NCBI GenBank assembly: GCA_022575985.1
Contig: JAKSXM010000142.1
Location: 1,612,001 to 1,676,000, forward strand
Reading direction: 5' to 3'
DNA length: 64,000 bases
From: Anagrus nilaparvatae
Taxonomy: Eukaryota; Arthropoda; Insecta; Hymenoptera; Mymaridae
Shown here: positions 1 to 11,900 of the stretch, piece by piece
How positions within the stretch are numbered: the first letter of the stretch is position 1
Layout of the letters: each line of letters opens with the position of its first letter
Notes under the pieces: generated by a model
What the model saw: the letters and a program-made list of their open reading frames with translations, nothing else
The model's database searches: none
What the model was told of the DNA's origin: nothing
Position numbers and translations under genes: made by a program

Positions 1-3000
1 AAAAGCGACCCTTTTCCTACTAACACATGTATGTATAATTTCTCTTAAAATTCTTTGTTTGTTATTCTCTTTTGTATTAAATTTTTTATCTTTTGATATA
101 TACCTAAGTTTTATTGTTTGGTGTTAGTAAATAAAATTCTCTTTCTCTGTATGTATCAAAAATTTAACTTTAAAAAAGATTATATATAAAGCCAAGTGCT
201 TGCTAGCTTATATCTAAATTCGAAACTTTTATTGCTAAAAGAGAAAAAAACAAGGGATAAAAAGTCCGTCTGATGCTATGTGATCCAACAAACTCGCTTT
301 TTGGAGAAAAAAAATTCTATTTTAGATTTAAGTTTAAAACCTTTTCAATTACAAAGAATATGAAAGTAAATGATAAAAATCTTCTAAAGCTTTTATATAC
401 TCTAAAATAAAAATTTTATTGTTGCAACTGTAATCGTTTTAAATTTTCTATTTACATATAATAATTATAATAATATATTAAGGGTGTTGAGTCTTAGGCT
501 TTTGGTAAAAGTAAAGCTTATTGTTGATTACTTTAATGACGAAACTTTTACACCCTTGTTAAATATGGTATTTTCTTGCTGGTGAATGGGACTATAATTT
601 TATAAAATTTTTTGCGTTAATTTAGTTTTTGGAACTTAGACTGCAAAAAATATCATATTAGAAACACAAGCATTATAAGTTGAAGCCTTCAGTCAGTTTT
701 TGATATTTTTCAAGTTGCAGTAAAATTTTTCTCATTCAAAAATAAATAATTACTTACAGTTACCATTCACTAAAATATAAATTAGTAATTCAATCATAAC
801 CTAAAAAACAGAAAATTTTTTAAATTATAGTATATAGCTGTTACACCCCAAACGTGTAATTGACCATTGATTAATGGCCCAAGAGCCATTTTTCTGATCA
901 GTGGCCTGAAGTCATATATATCTCCCAGTGACTGAGTGTACGGCAAATACAGGTTTTTTGGCCACTGACGCAAAAAAATAGTATACGACTCTAAGCCATA
1001 AAAAAAGAATGCCCTAAATCGAAGTTAATAACCCTAGGCTTTGCCTCGAATAATAATTTGCGTGTATTTAAATAATTTGGGTCATTCTTTATTTTTCGGG
1101 CCATGGGTCATAATGTAGTTTTTCTTTGACAGTGGCAAAATAATACGTCCTTTCTGACCCACAGTCAAAAAAAAATATTTAGAAAGCAAAAATATTCGTA
1201 TAATAAATTCTATAAAATTATAAGGTAAAACCAGAAAATAAATTATATTATGCCAAACACACACAAATACTCCAAATATAAAGTATATTTCAAGCAAATA
1301 TTTCATTGTCGATAAGTGATCTATAGTATGTACAAACACACATCCTCTCGATTAAACCTGTCATTTTGACAAATGTATGCGTTCAATATTTCCATATATA
1401 AAAAAACAGCATACGCACCAAAATTTTTCTATCCAAATAAAAAAAAAAAGATTCTTACAAAACTGGACAGGATATATTCAATAAATATATATTTTTTTCT
1501 GAACTTTCTTATTGCTACATAAATATAAATTTCTTATTTTAATAAATGACTGCTACAACTAAAGTTGATGGGTTTTTGAAAAGGGTGCGTAAAATTCTTA
1601 CTTTTTTTTCCTTGAAGAAAGTTCAATAATTTAAAAAGCTTTTTTATATAAAATATCTTACTTTAGGGATAATACCTTTTTTCGTAATTAACGATAAAAT
1701 TTGTTAAACACTTTTTTTATCAAGGGAAAAATTTTGAAATAAAAAATTTTTTTTTAAGAACTATTCGAAGGTAATAAAATTCGTCGCAATGGATTTATCA
1801 CCCTTCGAATATTTCTTTAAAAAAAGGGCGGGTTTATGTCCAGTTTTTATTTTTTTAGCTTTTTGTAATATTAATGACTGTAAAAGATGGCATTTTTTGC
1901 TGATATATTTCATTCTACTTACTTTTAAATTTTATTTGATTAATCTAAATAAATCAAAGCTTTTAACGTCGATTAGAAAAAAGCTAATTTATAAAAATTA
2001 GTTATACTCTGTTTAATTTGATGCTTTTGCCAATAAAAAACTAATAAATAAAAAAAGCTAATTTTAATAATTTGAAGATTAATCTTTTAATAAAACTGCA
2101 AAATTAATAAATTTTATAGCTGAATCATGAAATTTAGTAATTAAAATGTACATTTTCTTCTGTATTTAAATTTCCTAAAAGTATAAATAAAACCAAATGT
2201 CACTTTAAATAAACTTTCGTATAGAATAAAAGCTTCCAAAAAAAGCTTTTATTTTCCTTAGAAAATAATTCATAGAAAAAAGACAAGTAAAAATAAAATT
2301 TGTCTTGTTTATCCTAACCTAAAAGTAATCTAGACAGTAAATCTTAACTAAAAAAAGTATTTGATTAAATATAAAAAATCTTGATAAAATTAGAATTTGA
2401 TTGATAAATTATATAAGACACGTAGAAAAATATTGAAGAAAAGAAAAACGGATTGAAATTTTCTATAGAAGAATTCTTAAGTAGAATAAGACTTAAAATG
2501 TTCGGACAGACTGTGTTGTGAGTGTTTTCGATAAGAAGTGTAGTAAGATATTGTATTTTATATATATATATATATATGCTGACTATGCTTTGTATTCTAA
2601 TCCACTGAATTACTTGGTCGAAAGAAAAAGCTTTTCTTTTACTTTCATCTTGATCTTCTTCAGTTTTCTTCTTTGAATAAAAACTTTGTTTTATTTTTTT
2701 ATCTTATCAAAAATATACATAATTTTACATTTTCTTGTTCTATAATTTTCGAATAAATTATTTTTCGAAATAATCTTAACGAACGATCTCATTAATTCGT
2801 TAGATACATAAATTTAATTAATGAATAAATTTTCTGAATTTTCGATTTTGTCATATTTTTCAAAACTTTTATTACAAGTATTTTATTTTCTAAGTAATTT
2901 AATAATTCAAATCAATGAATTTTTTTAAGCACTGAGAAATTACTAAAAGTTAATTTGAAATTTTTTTTTTTTATTATTTACGTCAAAAAAAAAGAACTCA

Positions 3001-3527
3001 GTTTGAAAAATGAAGTTCTATAAATTTAAGCTTTCAACACCTATATCTTGATTTAGAAAATTAATGGATCATGATAAAAAAATTTTAAAAAAAGCTTAGT
3101 TTTTTTTATATATCTGGAAATATTTATTCGTACAGGAACTATCAAAGTAACTTAAAAGAGCGTATGTGTGTAAGTGTGTACGTTCGTTAATGTACGTGAT
3201 TTAATAATAAAATAGATAGCTCCTAATTATATAAAAAAGTATGAAGGTAAAAAACAATTTTAAAAGCTTTGCTCTCTTTGAAATGAAAATTAAATTTTAA
3301 ATGAAAATTTTTGCTAATTTTATATATAAAAGAACAAAAAATTAAGTAAAAAATTGGTAGCAGCATTATTGTAATTGCGCATGATAATAAATGGATTGCA
3401 TAAGCAGAAGAAGGCTCATTATTTATTAATTCATAATTAAAGCATTTGGTCCTTCGGGCCTAATTTTTATTAATAAACATATTTTCTGATGTTAATTAAA
3501 ACTATAATTGTTCGCAAAAAAGTAATA
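1..3527. other. A+T-rich intergenic DNA, no gene seen
   Basis: No open frame here looks coding: the longest are low-complexity F/I/Y/K/N runs typical of A+T-rich noise. A somewhat more G+C-rich patch at about 840-1020 has a run of GGCC-containing words but no ORF and no clear inverted repeat. A (TA)n tract lies at 2558-2577. Confidence 0.6.
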
Positions 3528-4070
3528 AGTATGACAGCTAAGTTTTTGCACCATGATATTCAAGACCTTAACATACTCACCTTCTGTATAGAAAATTTTT
3601 TTGATCCAGAATTCTTGAAAAAGTTATAGGTCCACAAAGGTATCTTGGAATAGCCTAGATTTGCAAATTAGGCCAAAAATACTAATTGTAAGTTTATATT
3701 TAAAAGTTTTTTTTCGGTACGTAGGTTCTGAAGCACTAGGTCTCGCTATTGTAGAACCGCCGTTTACCCGCGCATAAAAGTTTATAATTTAAAGCGCGGG
3801 TAAACGGCGGGCCATTTAAAGCTCAAAAACTTTTCCCTTTAAAATCTAGATACCGAAAAATTTCAAATGTAAACTGAGTACGCTTTGGCCTAATCTAAAA
3901 ATCTAGGCTACCACGAAGCGTCATTCTTTCAGTTTTTTTTTGCAAAAAATTGGACAACTTTGTGGCCCCATAAAATTTTCGAGAACCCATAACCAAAAAA
4001 ATATTCTACAGAAGGTGACTCTGTAGATTGGTCTCAAACATCTCTGTGCAAAAATTCAGCTTTCATAATC
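3528..4070. mobile_element. Long foldback (inverted-repeat) element
   Basis: The two halves are imperfect inverted copies of each other over about 250 bp. For example, 'TCACCTTCTGTA' near 3580 pairs with 'TACAGAAGGTGA' near 4007, and 'TAGGTCCACAAAGG' pairs with 'CTTTGTGGCCCC'. The centre is a perfect 17-bp G+C-rich inverted repeat at 3757-3773 and 3794-3810 (CCGCCGTTTACCCGCGC) with a 20-nt loop. There is no coding capacity, so this is a non-autonomous element. The superfamily is unknown and no target-site duplication was recognised. Confidence 0.75.
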
Positions 4071-5814
4071 ACATGCACTCACTACAGGCTCCAAAGCTAT
4101 ATACAATTGTTTCCCTGCAAACAAGAACTATAAACGCAATTTAAAATAAATTGCATTGTCAGCTTAAATAAATATGCGTATATATACTTATTAAAAGCTT
4201 TAATAAAATTTTATACAATAAATTTTCTATAAATTCAGTATATATTTTATATAACAGAAATTAAATAATATTAAATTAAACTTAAATTATTTTACGTATA
4301 AGTTTATAGTTTTTGACAGTACATTAAAATAAACTACAAAGATACTTGGAAAATTTAACTGTTTAAAAATATTAATGTATCTACGGATGAAAAGATTTAA
4401 ATTCAATTATAAATGTAATTTTAGTTATAATACATAAAAGAGATTTTCTATAAACTTAAATATTACGTTATTTATTTTAAGATTTAAACTTTAAGTATTT
4501 TTAAAAATATTACAATTGAAAACTTTTTTTTACGTTTATTAAAAAAAAAAAATTTTCTTTTTTAAAACATTAATCTTTTAGAAAAATAAGAAATAATCAT
4601 AAAATTAAAAAAGAAGCAACCAGTGGTGATATTGTAAATGTTGCCAAGTTTTTTTTATTATTTATTTTAAGAATAAAAGAGAAAAGCTGTAGAAGAAATG
4701 GAGAAAAATATTAATTATCCAAGAATGCTATTTTTTTTTAAAGAAAAACTTTTATATAAAGTTTTATGGAATAAAATAATGTAAACTCAGCAAGATCTTC
4801 GGTAAGAATAAGAATTTTTTCGACAAGAAGAGTCTTTTACCACTTAAAGTATGTATGTGTAAGATAGTAAGAAAACAAAAACAAAAAAAAGCTACACTGA
4901 CACATAGACAGAGTTAAAAAAAAAGTATGAAGTTAATCTAAAGAAATGAAAAGCTTGAAAAAGAAAGAAAAGTTTGAAGGAAAAGCTTACTTTTTTTACA
5001 GAATTCAAACCGCGAAGTCAAAAGATGTGTATATAGTACGCTATTATAACAATAAAACCCAAAGGTACAATTTCTCATGAAGCATAAGGGGGCGTAAGTA
5101 AAAGTCATAGTTATACAATACGTATGTTAAAAGTTTTCCCATTATTATTAACACTTTTCCCTGTCCCTTGACTACTGCAGACCACTGTAACTTTTTAAAA
5201 AAAAAGGGAATCTATACTCACATAGAACTAGATTTTCAGAGTCTTATACTGAATTTTCTACTTAACTTATTGTTAATGTTTTCATATATACGTGGTTAAA
5301 TTGTGGAAAGAGGCCATTTTACAAGTCGTTGTACATGAACTGAATAAAGAGATTCTTTATTGTAAAAGGCTACCTGTAGAAATCACGTAGATTTTTCATA
5401 GTAAAGTAACCAGGAGTATATTTTAACATGTATTTTTTTAAAATTAGGTCATGCTTCAATTTTATTCAATAAGTTTAATGAGAACATACTTTTTTATGAT
5501 TACTAATTTTATTTTTATACAAAATCTTGATTACTAACTGTTTTATGAGAAATGTAAATATAAAATCTGTTCTACTCATTTTTCAAATATTTCCTTTAAC
5601 TTTTTAAGTCACTTTTTCAAAGAAGCTTATACACCCAAAATTTTCATGAAATAAATTTGTATAAGTAAATAAATTTTTAGTGAAAATTCTTGATAATAAT
5701 TATATTTAATACTATACTAACCAATTTTTTATTTACTACTAAAATTAATAAGAACCAATTATTTAATTTAAATGATAGTACATTATATTATTCAAAATTA
5801 TTAGTAAATTAGCC
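4071..5814. other. A+T-rich intergenic DNA, no gene seen
   Basis: No coding frame, RNA gene or clear repeat was recognised. The sequence is low-complexity A/T with short runs of A or T. Confidence 0.6.
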
Positions 5815-6149
5815 TCATTTACACAGGAGCCAAACAGGGCTAAAATAATTCAGTTAGGCCCAAATTAAGCTCAAAGTAGGGTAAGACATCTATCCCTACC
5901 CAAAACTAAGAAAATGAAATCGGCAGTGTAAACGCTATTGGGCCAATTTAAAATATTTGTAATTCTTATTAATTTATTGTTTTAATAGCTAATTTTTAAG
6001 CAAACTATATTTTTTAATTATTTTATTCCAAACAAAATATGTTTACATTGGTCCATTTATTTTTTTTAAATTTGCATCTTGGCCCAAATGCGATTACCAG
6101 GAAGCCTATAACTTAACTTGGCTGAAAAATTTGGCTCCCGTGTAAATGA
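5815..6149. mobile_element. MITE-like element with about 20-bp terminal inverted repeats
   Basis: The left end TCATTTACACAGGAGCCAAA is matched at the right end by TTTGGCTCCCGTGTAAATGA, one mismatch in 20. Internal 'GGCCCAA' words are also inverted between the halves. At about 335 bp with no ORF it is a non-autonomous DNA element. The target-site duplication is not clear. Confidence 0.75.
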
Positions 6150-6393
6150 TTATTAATTATATCCAGTAAACATCTTGATGTTTGGGTTTTAAAAAAATAG
6201 TTTTAAGGTTATTCCTCCCTCACGACACATTCAGTTTAATTCGTCATAGTAAATTCTCAAATTAGTATTCCAGTTATATTGGTAACTAAAAATGCATGAA
6301 TTAAATTAGATTAAATAGAGTTAATTTAAATTTTATATTCTTTTTGTATTACTTATTTTATTATAGCTTCTGTGATTACGAATTACCTAGTTC

Positions 6394-6434
6394 TATTTAT
6401 ACACTTAGGAAACCATTTCATTTGCGAGAAAATA
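6394..6434 (-). promoter_or_regulatory. PSE-like motif + TATA module (copy 1)
   Basis: On the minus strand TTTTCTCGCAAATGAAATG is followed by exactly 12 bp (GTTTCCTAAGTG) and then TATAAATA. The upstream flank (GCGCTTTATTTTCTC) resembles that of copy 2 (GCACTTTATTTTCTC). A start about 30 bp past the TATA would fall near 6371, and the first T5 run on that strand is near 6290, so an RNA of about 80 nt is conceivable. No RNA was identified. Confidence 0.55.
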
Positions 6435-7676
6435 AAGCGCCTTAAATAATAAATTTACAAATACCATACATAAAGCTTTATTTCACTTCCTGCTATAATT
6501 TTCATTAACAGATCATAAATAAATAATTTATTTTAATTTAGCCTTAATATATCATAAAAAAGTCAACAATATTAATAAATTATTATGAAATAAGTAATTC
6601 TCACGAATAAATAATAAAAATCCAAAAAAAAATAGTAAAAAATCATTTCTTATATTTAGTTCGTGATTAGAATGTAAATATCAGATAATATAAGCTGTAT
6701 TTTTTTTAACTCGTATAATATTAATGTTTAACCTAAGTGCCGCAATGTTTCGTGCCTCATATTTCAATTCTATACCGATAATATAAATTTTTTTTTTTTT
6801 CTTTACTTTTCTTTTTATTTTGATTTACCGTCATTGCTCTTATTATTATTATTATTGTAGTCTTAATATTTTCTTTTTTTATGAGTTGTAGGTAAATATA
6901 AGGTTTTTTTGGAATTTATGTATTCGATAGAAGAAATAATTTTTTTTTATTTATTAATTCCTAAGGGGAATAAAAATTTAGCTTTATTTATTTATTTTTG
7001 TGTACTTTTTTTTGCAATTTTATGTACGGAAATAAGGAAGTGAAATAAGTAAAGGGACAAATTTTTAGTATTATTGTTGTAATCACTTTTTGCTAGTGTT
7101 CGTTTAAAAATAAATATTAAAAATGATGAATTTCTCGGAGTTTATTACTGTACAGCGAAACAATGCTTTCTAGACAATGGAAAAAATTTTTATTCATATT
7201 GAAAAATAAAAAGTTCCCTTTTATATATTTTTTATATTTACGTATTCAACGAAACAAAAAGTTCAAAATTTCTTCAAGCCTTTAAAAAAATTTATCGCTT
7301 CAAAAAATATTCTTTGTAGCGTAACTTGGTCGGAAGAAAAATTTTATTTTTTTGTCAAAATAATAAAAAACATTTTTAATTTAAATATTAAAAAACCAAT
7401 TTTCAAAATGTAATTGAAACTGTAGATACAGTGAAAATATTTTAAACTATCAATAAGTTAATAATTTTATTTCGTAATCATGTTTTCATAGTAGTATAAT
7501 AGTTTTTTATTTTATCGCAGTTAAGTTTTCAAGAATTCCTGGAAAAAATTTTCCTCGTTTTTTCATTGATTTGAATCCTATTGATTTTAAAACGGCAGCC
7601 TAAATTCACATATTTTTATTTTATAAGCTTATGTTTAAATTACTATTCTAAATAATAACTTGATATATGGCACTTT

Positions 7677-7716
7677 ATTTTCTCGCAACTAAAATGAATT
7701 TCTATTTCTATATAAA
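7677..7716 (+). promoter_or_regulatory. PSE-like motif + TATA module (copy 2)
   Basis: TTTTCTCGCAACTAAAATG is followed by a 12-bp spacer (AATTTCTATTTC) and TATATAAA at 7709-7716. The motif departs from the others at one or two positions (CTAA for GTGA). The first T4 downstream is at about 7754, so any Pol III product would be very short unless that tract is read through. Confidence 0.5.
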
Positions 7717-7992
7717 GCCGTACATTGCTTGATCTTTATGTGTATAATAATAATTTTAAAACATAATTTAATTCTTAATAAAATATTTTAAAGTCTTATA
7801 CAAGTATAATAAGTAATTATTTTTGGTTATTTATAAAAATATATACAGATCGAAACTTTTTGGGATTACACCTCATTGAAATGGTGTAAAGCAACAAGTT
7901 TTATAAAAAATTTAATCGTTTAAATTAGCCATTTCGTATCGTTTATGTGGAAATTTTTTATTGCATTCCATGTGGTTTTACTATACTAAAGA

Positions 7993-8058
7993 GTATACAT
8001 ACGTATACGTATGTCAAATACGTATACGTATGTATAATTATATACGTATACGTATGTC
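7993..8058. repeat. Tandem palindromic repeat (TACGTATACGTATGT)
   Basis: Three copies of a self-complementary unit close to ACATACGTATACGTATGT stand in line, separated by CAAA- and AATTATA-type linkers. Each unit can fold on itself. It is a small satellite-like cluster with no coding content. Confidence 0.8.
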
Positions 8059-8120
8059 AAATCACACAAAATTAAAAAAATTAATTAGGTCTAGAAAGGG
8101 CTTTTAAAATTAAATATTAA

Positions 8121-8291
8121 GCTCTTTTTACATTAGATTAAAAATCGAGATTAAATCTAGTCTAAGATAATAACTTATATAGTGTAGTTAGGGATTTTTA
8201 CTATTAATCGTGAATAACTCCCAATTACACTATAAAACTTTTAATGCTAGACTAGATTTATATCGACTTTTAATCTAATGTAAAAAAAGGC
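8121..8291. mobile_element. Palindromic MITE-like element
   Basis: The left arm contains TTTTTACATTAGATTAAAAA and a TCTAGTCTA-containing segment, both matched in inverse order in the right arm (TTTTAATCTAATGTAAAAAA). The arms are about 80 bp each and meet near 8205. No ORF is present. Confidence 0.75.
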
Positions 8292-8579
8292 ATTATTTAA
8301 ACACTTTGAAAAAACATAATTCATTGGTTCATTGCACGCAGTCGCAGACAGCATGCAAAAGTTGAACCCCATATTTCCCCCCTTGATTTAAAACATAGTT
8401 TTACGGGAATAACAGGCGTTCCATTTAAATTAAATAATCTTTTTAGTCCTAAATATTTTATTTATTTATTGCTACCAGTTGTACAAAATACTTATGTACA
8501 AGATATAAATATTAGAGTACCATGCAGAGATTGTCAAGTCAATCCATATGCAAGTACTAGTACAATGAATAAAAAATTT

Positions 8580-8740
8580 TAATTATAAAATTAAAAAAAT
8601 TCTCAAATTCTCAAATTATAAAATTAGAAAATTGTATTGTAATGTTGAGTAACATTTGTATTCTACCTAGTCCTCAGCTGGAAGTAAACATGTTCCATGC
8701 ATTTAGGTTGTGTTTAAACAAACCGGTTATAAGTTTTTTT
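8580..8740 (+). repeat. Dispersed repeat family R1, 3'-part copy
   Basis: It shares long identity with 41455-41590: both carry GAGTAACATTTGTATT, a CCTAGTC-containing stretch, AAACATGTTCCATGCATTTA and CAAACCGGTTATAAGTTTTT. A shorter terminal match lies at 54630-54690, and an inverted copy covers 11440-11900. The copy stops just before the 309-bp tandem array. Confidence 0.75.
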
Positions 8741-8888
8741 TGTATATTATTTAAGGAATTAGAAACATTATTATAGTCTCCAACCCAAGCCTGAATACTA
8801 TAAAATGCAATGTTTTGAAAAAGTGCATAGTAGATCAGAAATAGTACATTTTTATTAACACTAGGGAGCAAGAATGAAAATTCTGACA

Positions 8889-9715
8889 ATTTTCCATAAA
8901 CCTCTTTCGATTTTGGTTAAAATAAAAATTATCCAAAAATTTTAAAAGTCACTTAAATTCATTCATGTCATGTTTTTTAAGCACACTGACCTGGTAAACC
9001 ATTGATTTAAGTTTTCAACTGCTTCAAATCTTTTCGAGTTCAAAAGAACGAAACATCTCAAAACAAATAAAATTTGACCTTTTTCCATACCCCTTTCGAT
9101 TTAGGCCAAAATAAAAATTTTCAAAAAAATCCGTTTTCCCCATTTCATCAGCCCTTTTTTTTATTAGAAAACTTGGTTTTTAGTGATTTTTAACCAATTG
9201 AAATGATTTTATGCAAATAAAGTCAAAATTTCTAAAAATGCAAAAATTTTAAAACTCACTTAAATCTATTTATACTAGATTTTTTGGGCTCTTTAACCCA
9301 GGGAACCATATTGATTTAAGTTTTTCACTGTTTCAAACCTTTTTCTGTACCAAACAACGAAAAATTAAATAAAAAAAATTTTTGACATTTTTCCATACAT
9401 ACCCCTTTCGATTTTTGCGAAAATAAAAATTTTCAAAAAAATCCGTTTTCCCCATTTCATCAGCACTTTTTTTATTAGAAAATTTGGTTTATAAGGAATT
9501 TTAGCCAATTCAAATGGTTTTATGCAAACAAAATCAAAATTTCTAAAAATGCAAAAATTTTAAAACTCACAAATCCATTCATGTCAGGTTTTTTGAGCTC
9601 TCAGACCCGGTAAGTCATATTGATATAAGTTTTTAACTGTTTCAAATATTTTTTTAGAGTACAAAACATCGAAAAATTTTAGAAAAAATAATTAGCAAAT
9701 TTCCATATCAACTCC
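8889..9715. repeat. 309-bp tandem repeat array
   Basis: Units begin at 'TTTCCAT' near 8891, 9082, 9391 and 9700. The second and third units are both 309 bp and align throughout (CCCCTTTCGATTT, then TCCGTTTTCCCCATTTCATC, then a GGGCTCTTTAACCC-like stretch). The first unit is 191 bp because an internal block is missing, and the fourth is only begun. No coding frame is present. Confidence 0.85.
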
Positions 9716-11439
9716 TTTCTTTAAATAATATGTTACATAATTTTTGTCCCAATTTTTTCAATAACTGTAACTTTAAATGTTTTGAACATATGAAAATAAA
9801 AAGCATGAATTGAATGTTAAAAGAAACAAAGTGCTAAGTATAAAAGTATAGGTAAAAGGTTAAATGGCCAAACGATTGTATTTTTATTGAAAGATTTTAC
9901 AAAATTGTTCCCTAAGGACATTAATATACTGATATTTTAAACGTATAAAATAGATAAAAGAAAATTTTTTCTGTCCAAAATCTGAAGCACTTTAAAGATA
10001 AAATTTTTTAACAAAGCTTAATTTAAAAATTTCGTATCGCTAATTATGTCTTAGATCTTTTGCATTTTTTTCTTTATCCAAGTCAGCATATTAATCCTAA
10101 CAATTGATCAATACCTATCAATGTTAAAAAATATAAAACTATAGATATACTTTGAATATCCTAAAATGAACGATCAATACAATAACAACCAGACTAGACT
10201 CTATTGTTTTCACATAATATTGCACAGTAGCTCATGATCCCTTTATGAAAAGACTTTCAACAATTTTCCTATGTAAATTACTATATAATTCATACTTTCT
10301 CTCTCATACCTTATCCATACAAAAACGTACACATTCATACAAAGAAAATAGCAAAAGAGCTTAACAAATAATAATAAATATGAGACAAGCTAAGTGTCAG
10401 AGAAGTTTACAGTCGAGTGTATCTAAATTTTAGTTGATCTTCATCCATGAATAATATAACAATCTTTTATATAGAAAATGAATTTTCCATTTTCCTACTC
10501 GTTTTTACTTAATCCTTTTATTACAATTGAATATATTATTTCAAAATGAGTAATGCCTTAAGACCTGAATTTAGCTTTTACGAATTTACAAAATTCATAA
10601 ATCATTTTTAAATTTAAAAATATTATTTTTTAATTTAGAGTTAATTAAATTTAATACAATTCAATAAATTTTACATAATGCTCAAAGTTATAATTATTGA
10701 TTAAATTTTCGATACATAAATGTAACTTGCTTGGTTAAACTCGCATTTAACTGTTTATGACGTATTGATTTTAAATAATTGTGCACATAAAAGCTTCTCA
10801 TCAAAAAGGCATTTTTTTACATTCACATATTACATGACAATACATTTAATTACACGTCAAACTATGATACTTTTAAAAAGAGGTATTTGTTGAAATTTTA
10901 GACAGAGAGAAAGAGAAGTAAATTGTTTTGAAGTTCAATGAAAGTTTTTGATATAGAAATTTTCTATAGTTAAAAGTTAAAGGTTATGCATGTATGCAAA
11001 AACCTTCATTTATCGATTAAATATCAAAAGGCTATTATATTTATAGAAAATTATATATTGAGAGAGAGGTTCAAGTTTGATATGGGTCTATGAACTTTAT
11101 TTTATTATTCTGATTAAAATACTTTGAAATAAATAATATTCTTTTGTTATTAACTTTGGAAATAATTGATTAGTTTTTTTTGAATTTTGGTTTTAGTACG
11201 TTGATTGTTTTATAGGGATTGAATAAGATTAAATTTAGTGGAATTAAAGTTAAGTTAAATATTATTTTTGGTGTATGAATGTACCATCACCAGATTTATT
11301 TTTTGAATAAGTTTCTATTTCATTGTTGATACTTTTTGAATTATTCACCTAAACTTTGAACTAAATTTATTATATAAAATTCACTAAGATTTTAAACAAA
11401 TACTCCAGTCTAAAAGCGAAGAGAGAAGATGGTTTGATA
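9716..11439. other. A+T-rich intergenic DNA, no gene seen
   Basis: No coding frame or recognisable element was found. The sequence is ordinary A+T-rich intergenic DNA with short A and T runs. Confidence 0.55.
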
Positions 11440-11900
11440 TCGACGAACCATTAAAAAAAACGTCTACTAATGGTTTTTGAGATGCTGATTCGGAATCCAG
11501 GGTCCAAAATTGTTGGAAAATAAGAAAACACGAATACAAACAGGCATAATGCAAATGTTACGCAACATTACAATACAATTTGCTATTTTCATAATTTGTA
11601 ATTATCACCTTACCAGATGTTAAGATTCTAAACCTAAACTATTCTGATTCCCTAAACTCATATTATTCTAGGACCCTAAATAGAAAATATTCCAAGTCCC
11701 TTAACCTGAATTATAACAAGTTCCTTAACCTGAATTATTTCAAGTCTCTAAATCAAAATTATTCTATGTCCCTAAACCCTAAACTATTTCAAGTTCCTAA
11801 ATCGAAATTATTCTAAGTCCCATTTGCACCCCTCCTTGATTTTTAGATTTCCAGTCCCATATGAACCCCTCCCTATTAACATATTCCAACTTAAAAATAA
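11440..11900 (-). repeat. Dispersed repeat family R1, inverted copy with internal minisatellite
   Basis: This is the reverse complement of the 41090-41500 copy. It holds CCCCTCC-rich sequence, then a degenerate run of about 24-bp units (core CCTAAA..TTATTCCAAGTC), then ATAATTTGTAATTATCACCT and a CAACATTACAATACAATTT-like end. The minisatellite part spans about 11630-11825 with seven or eight diverged units. Confidence 0.75.

Noticed and set aside
1082..1339. 85-codon open frame, minus strand
   Set aside because: Composition is low-complexity F/I/Y/L, with no splice signals or family signature; it is typical of A+T-rich noise.
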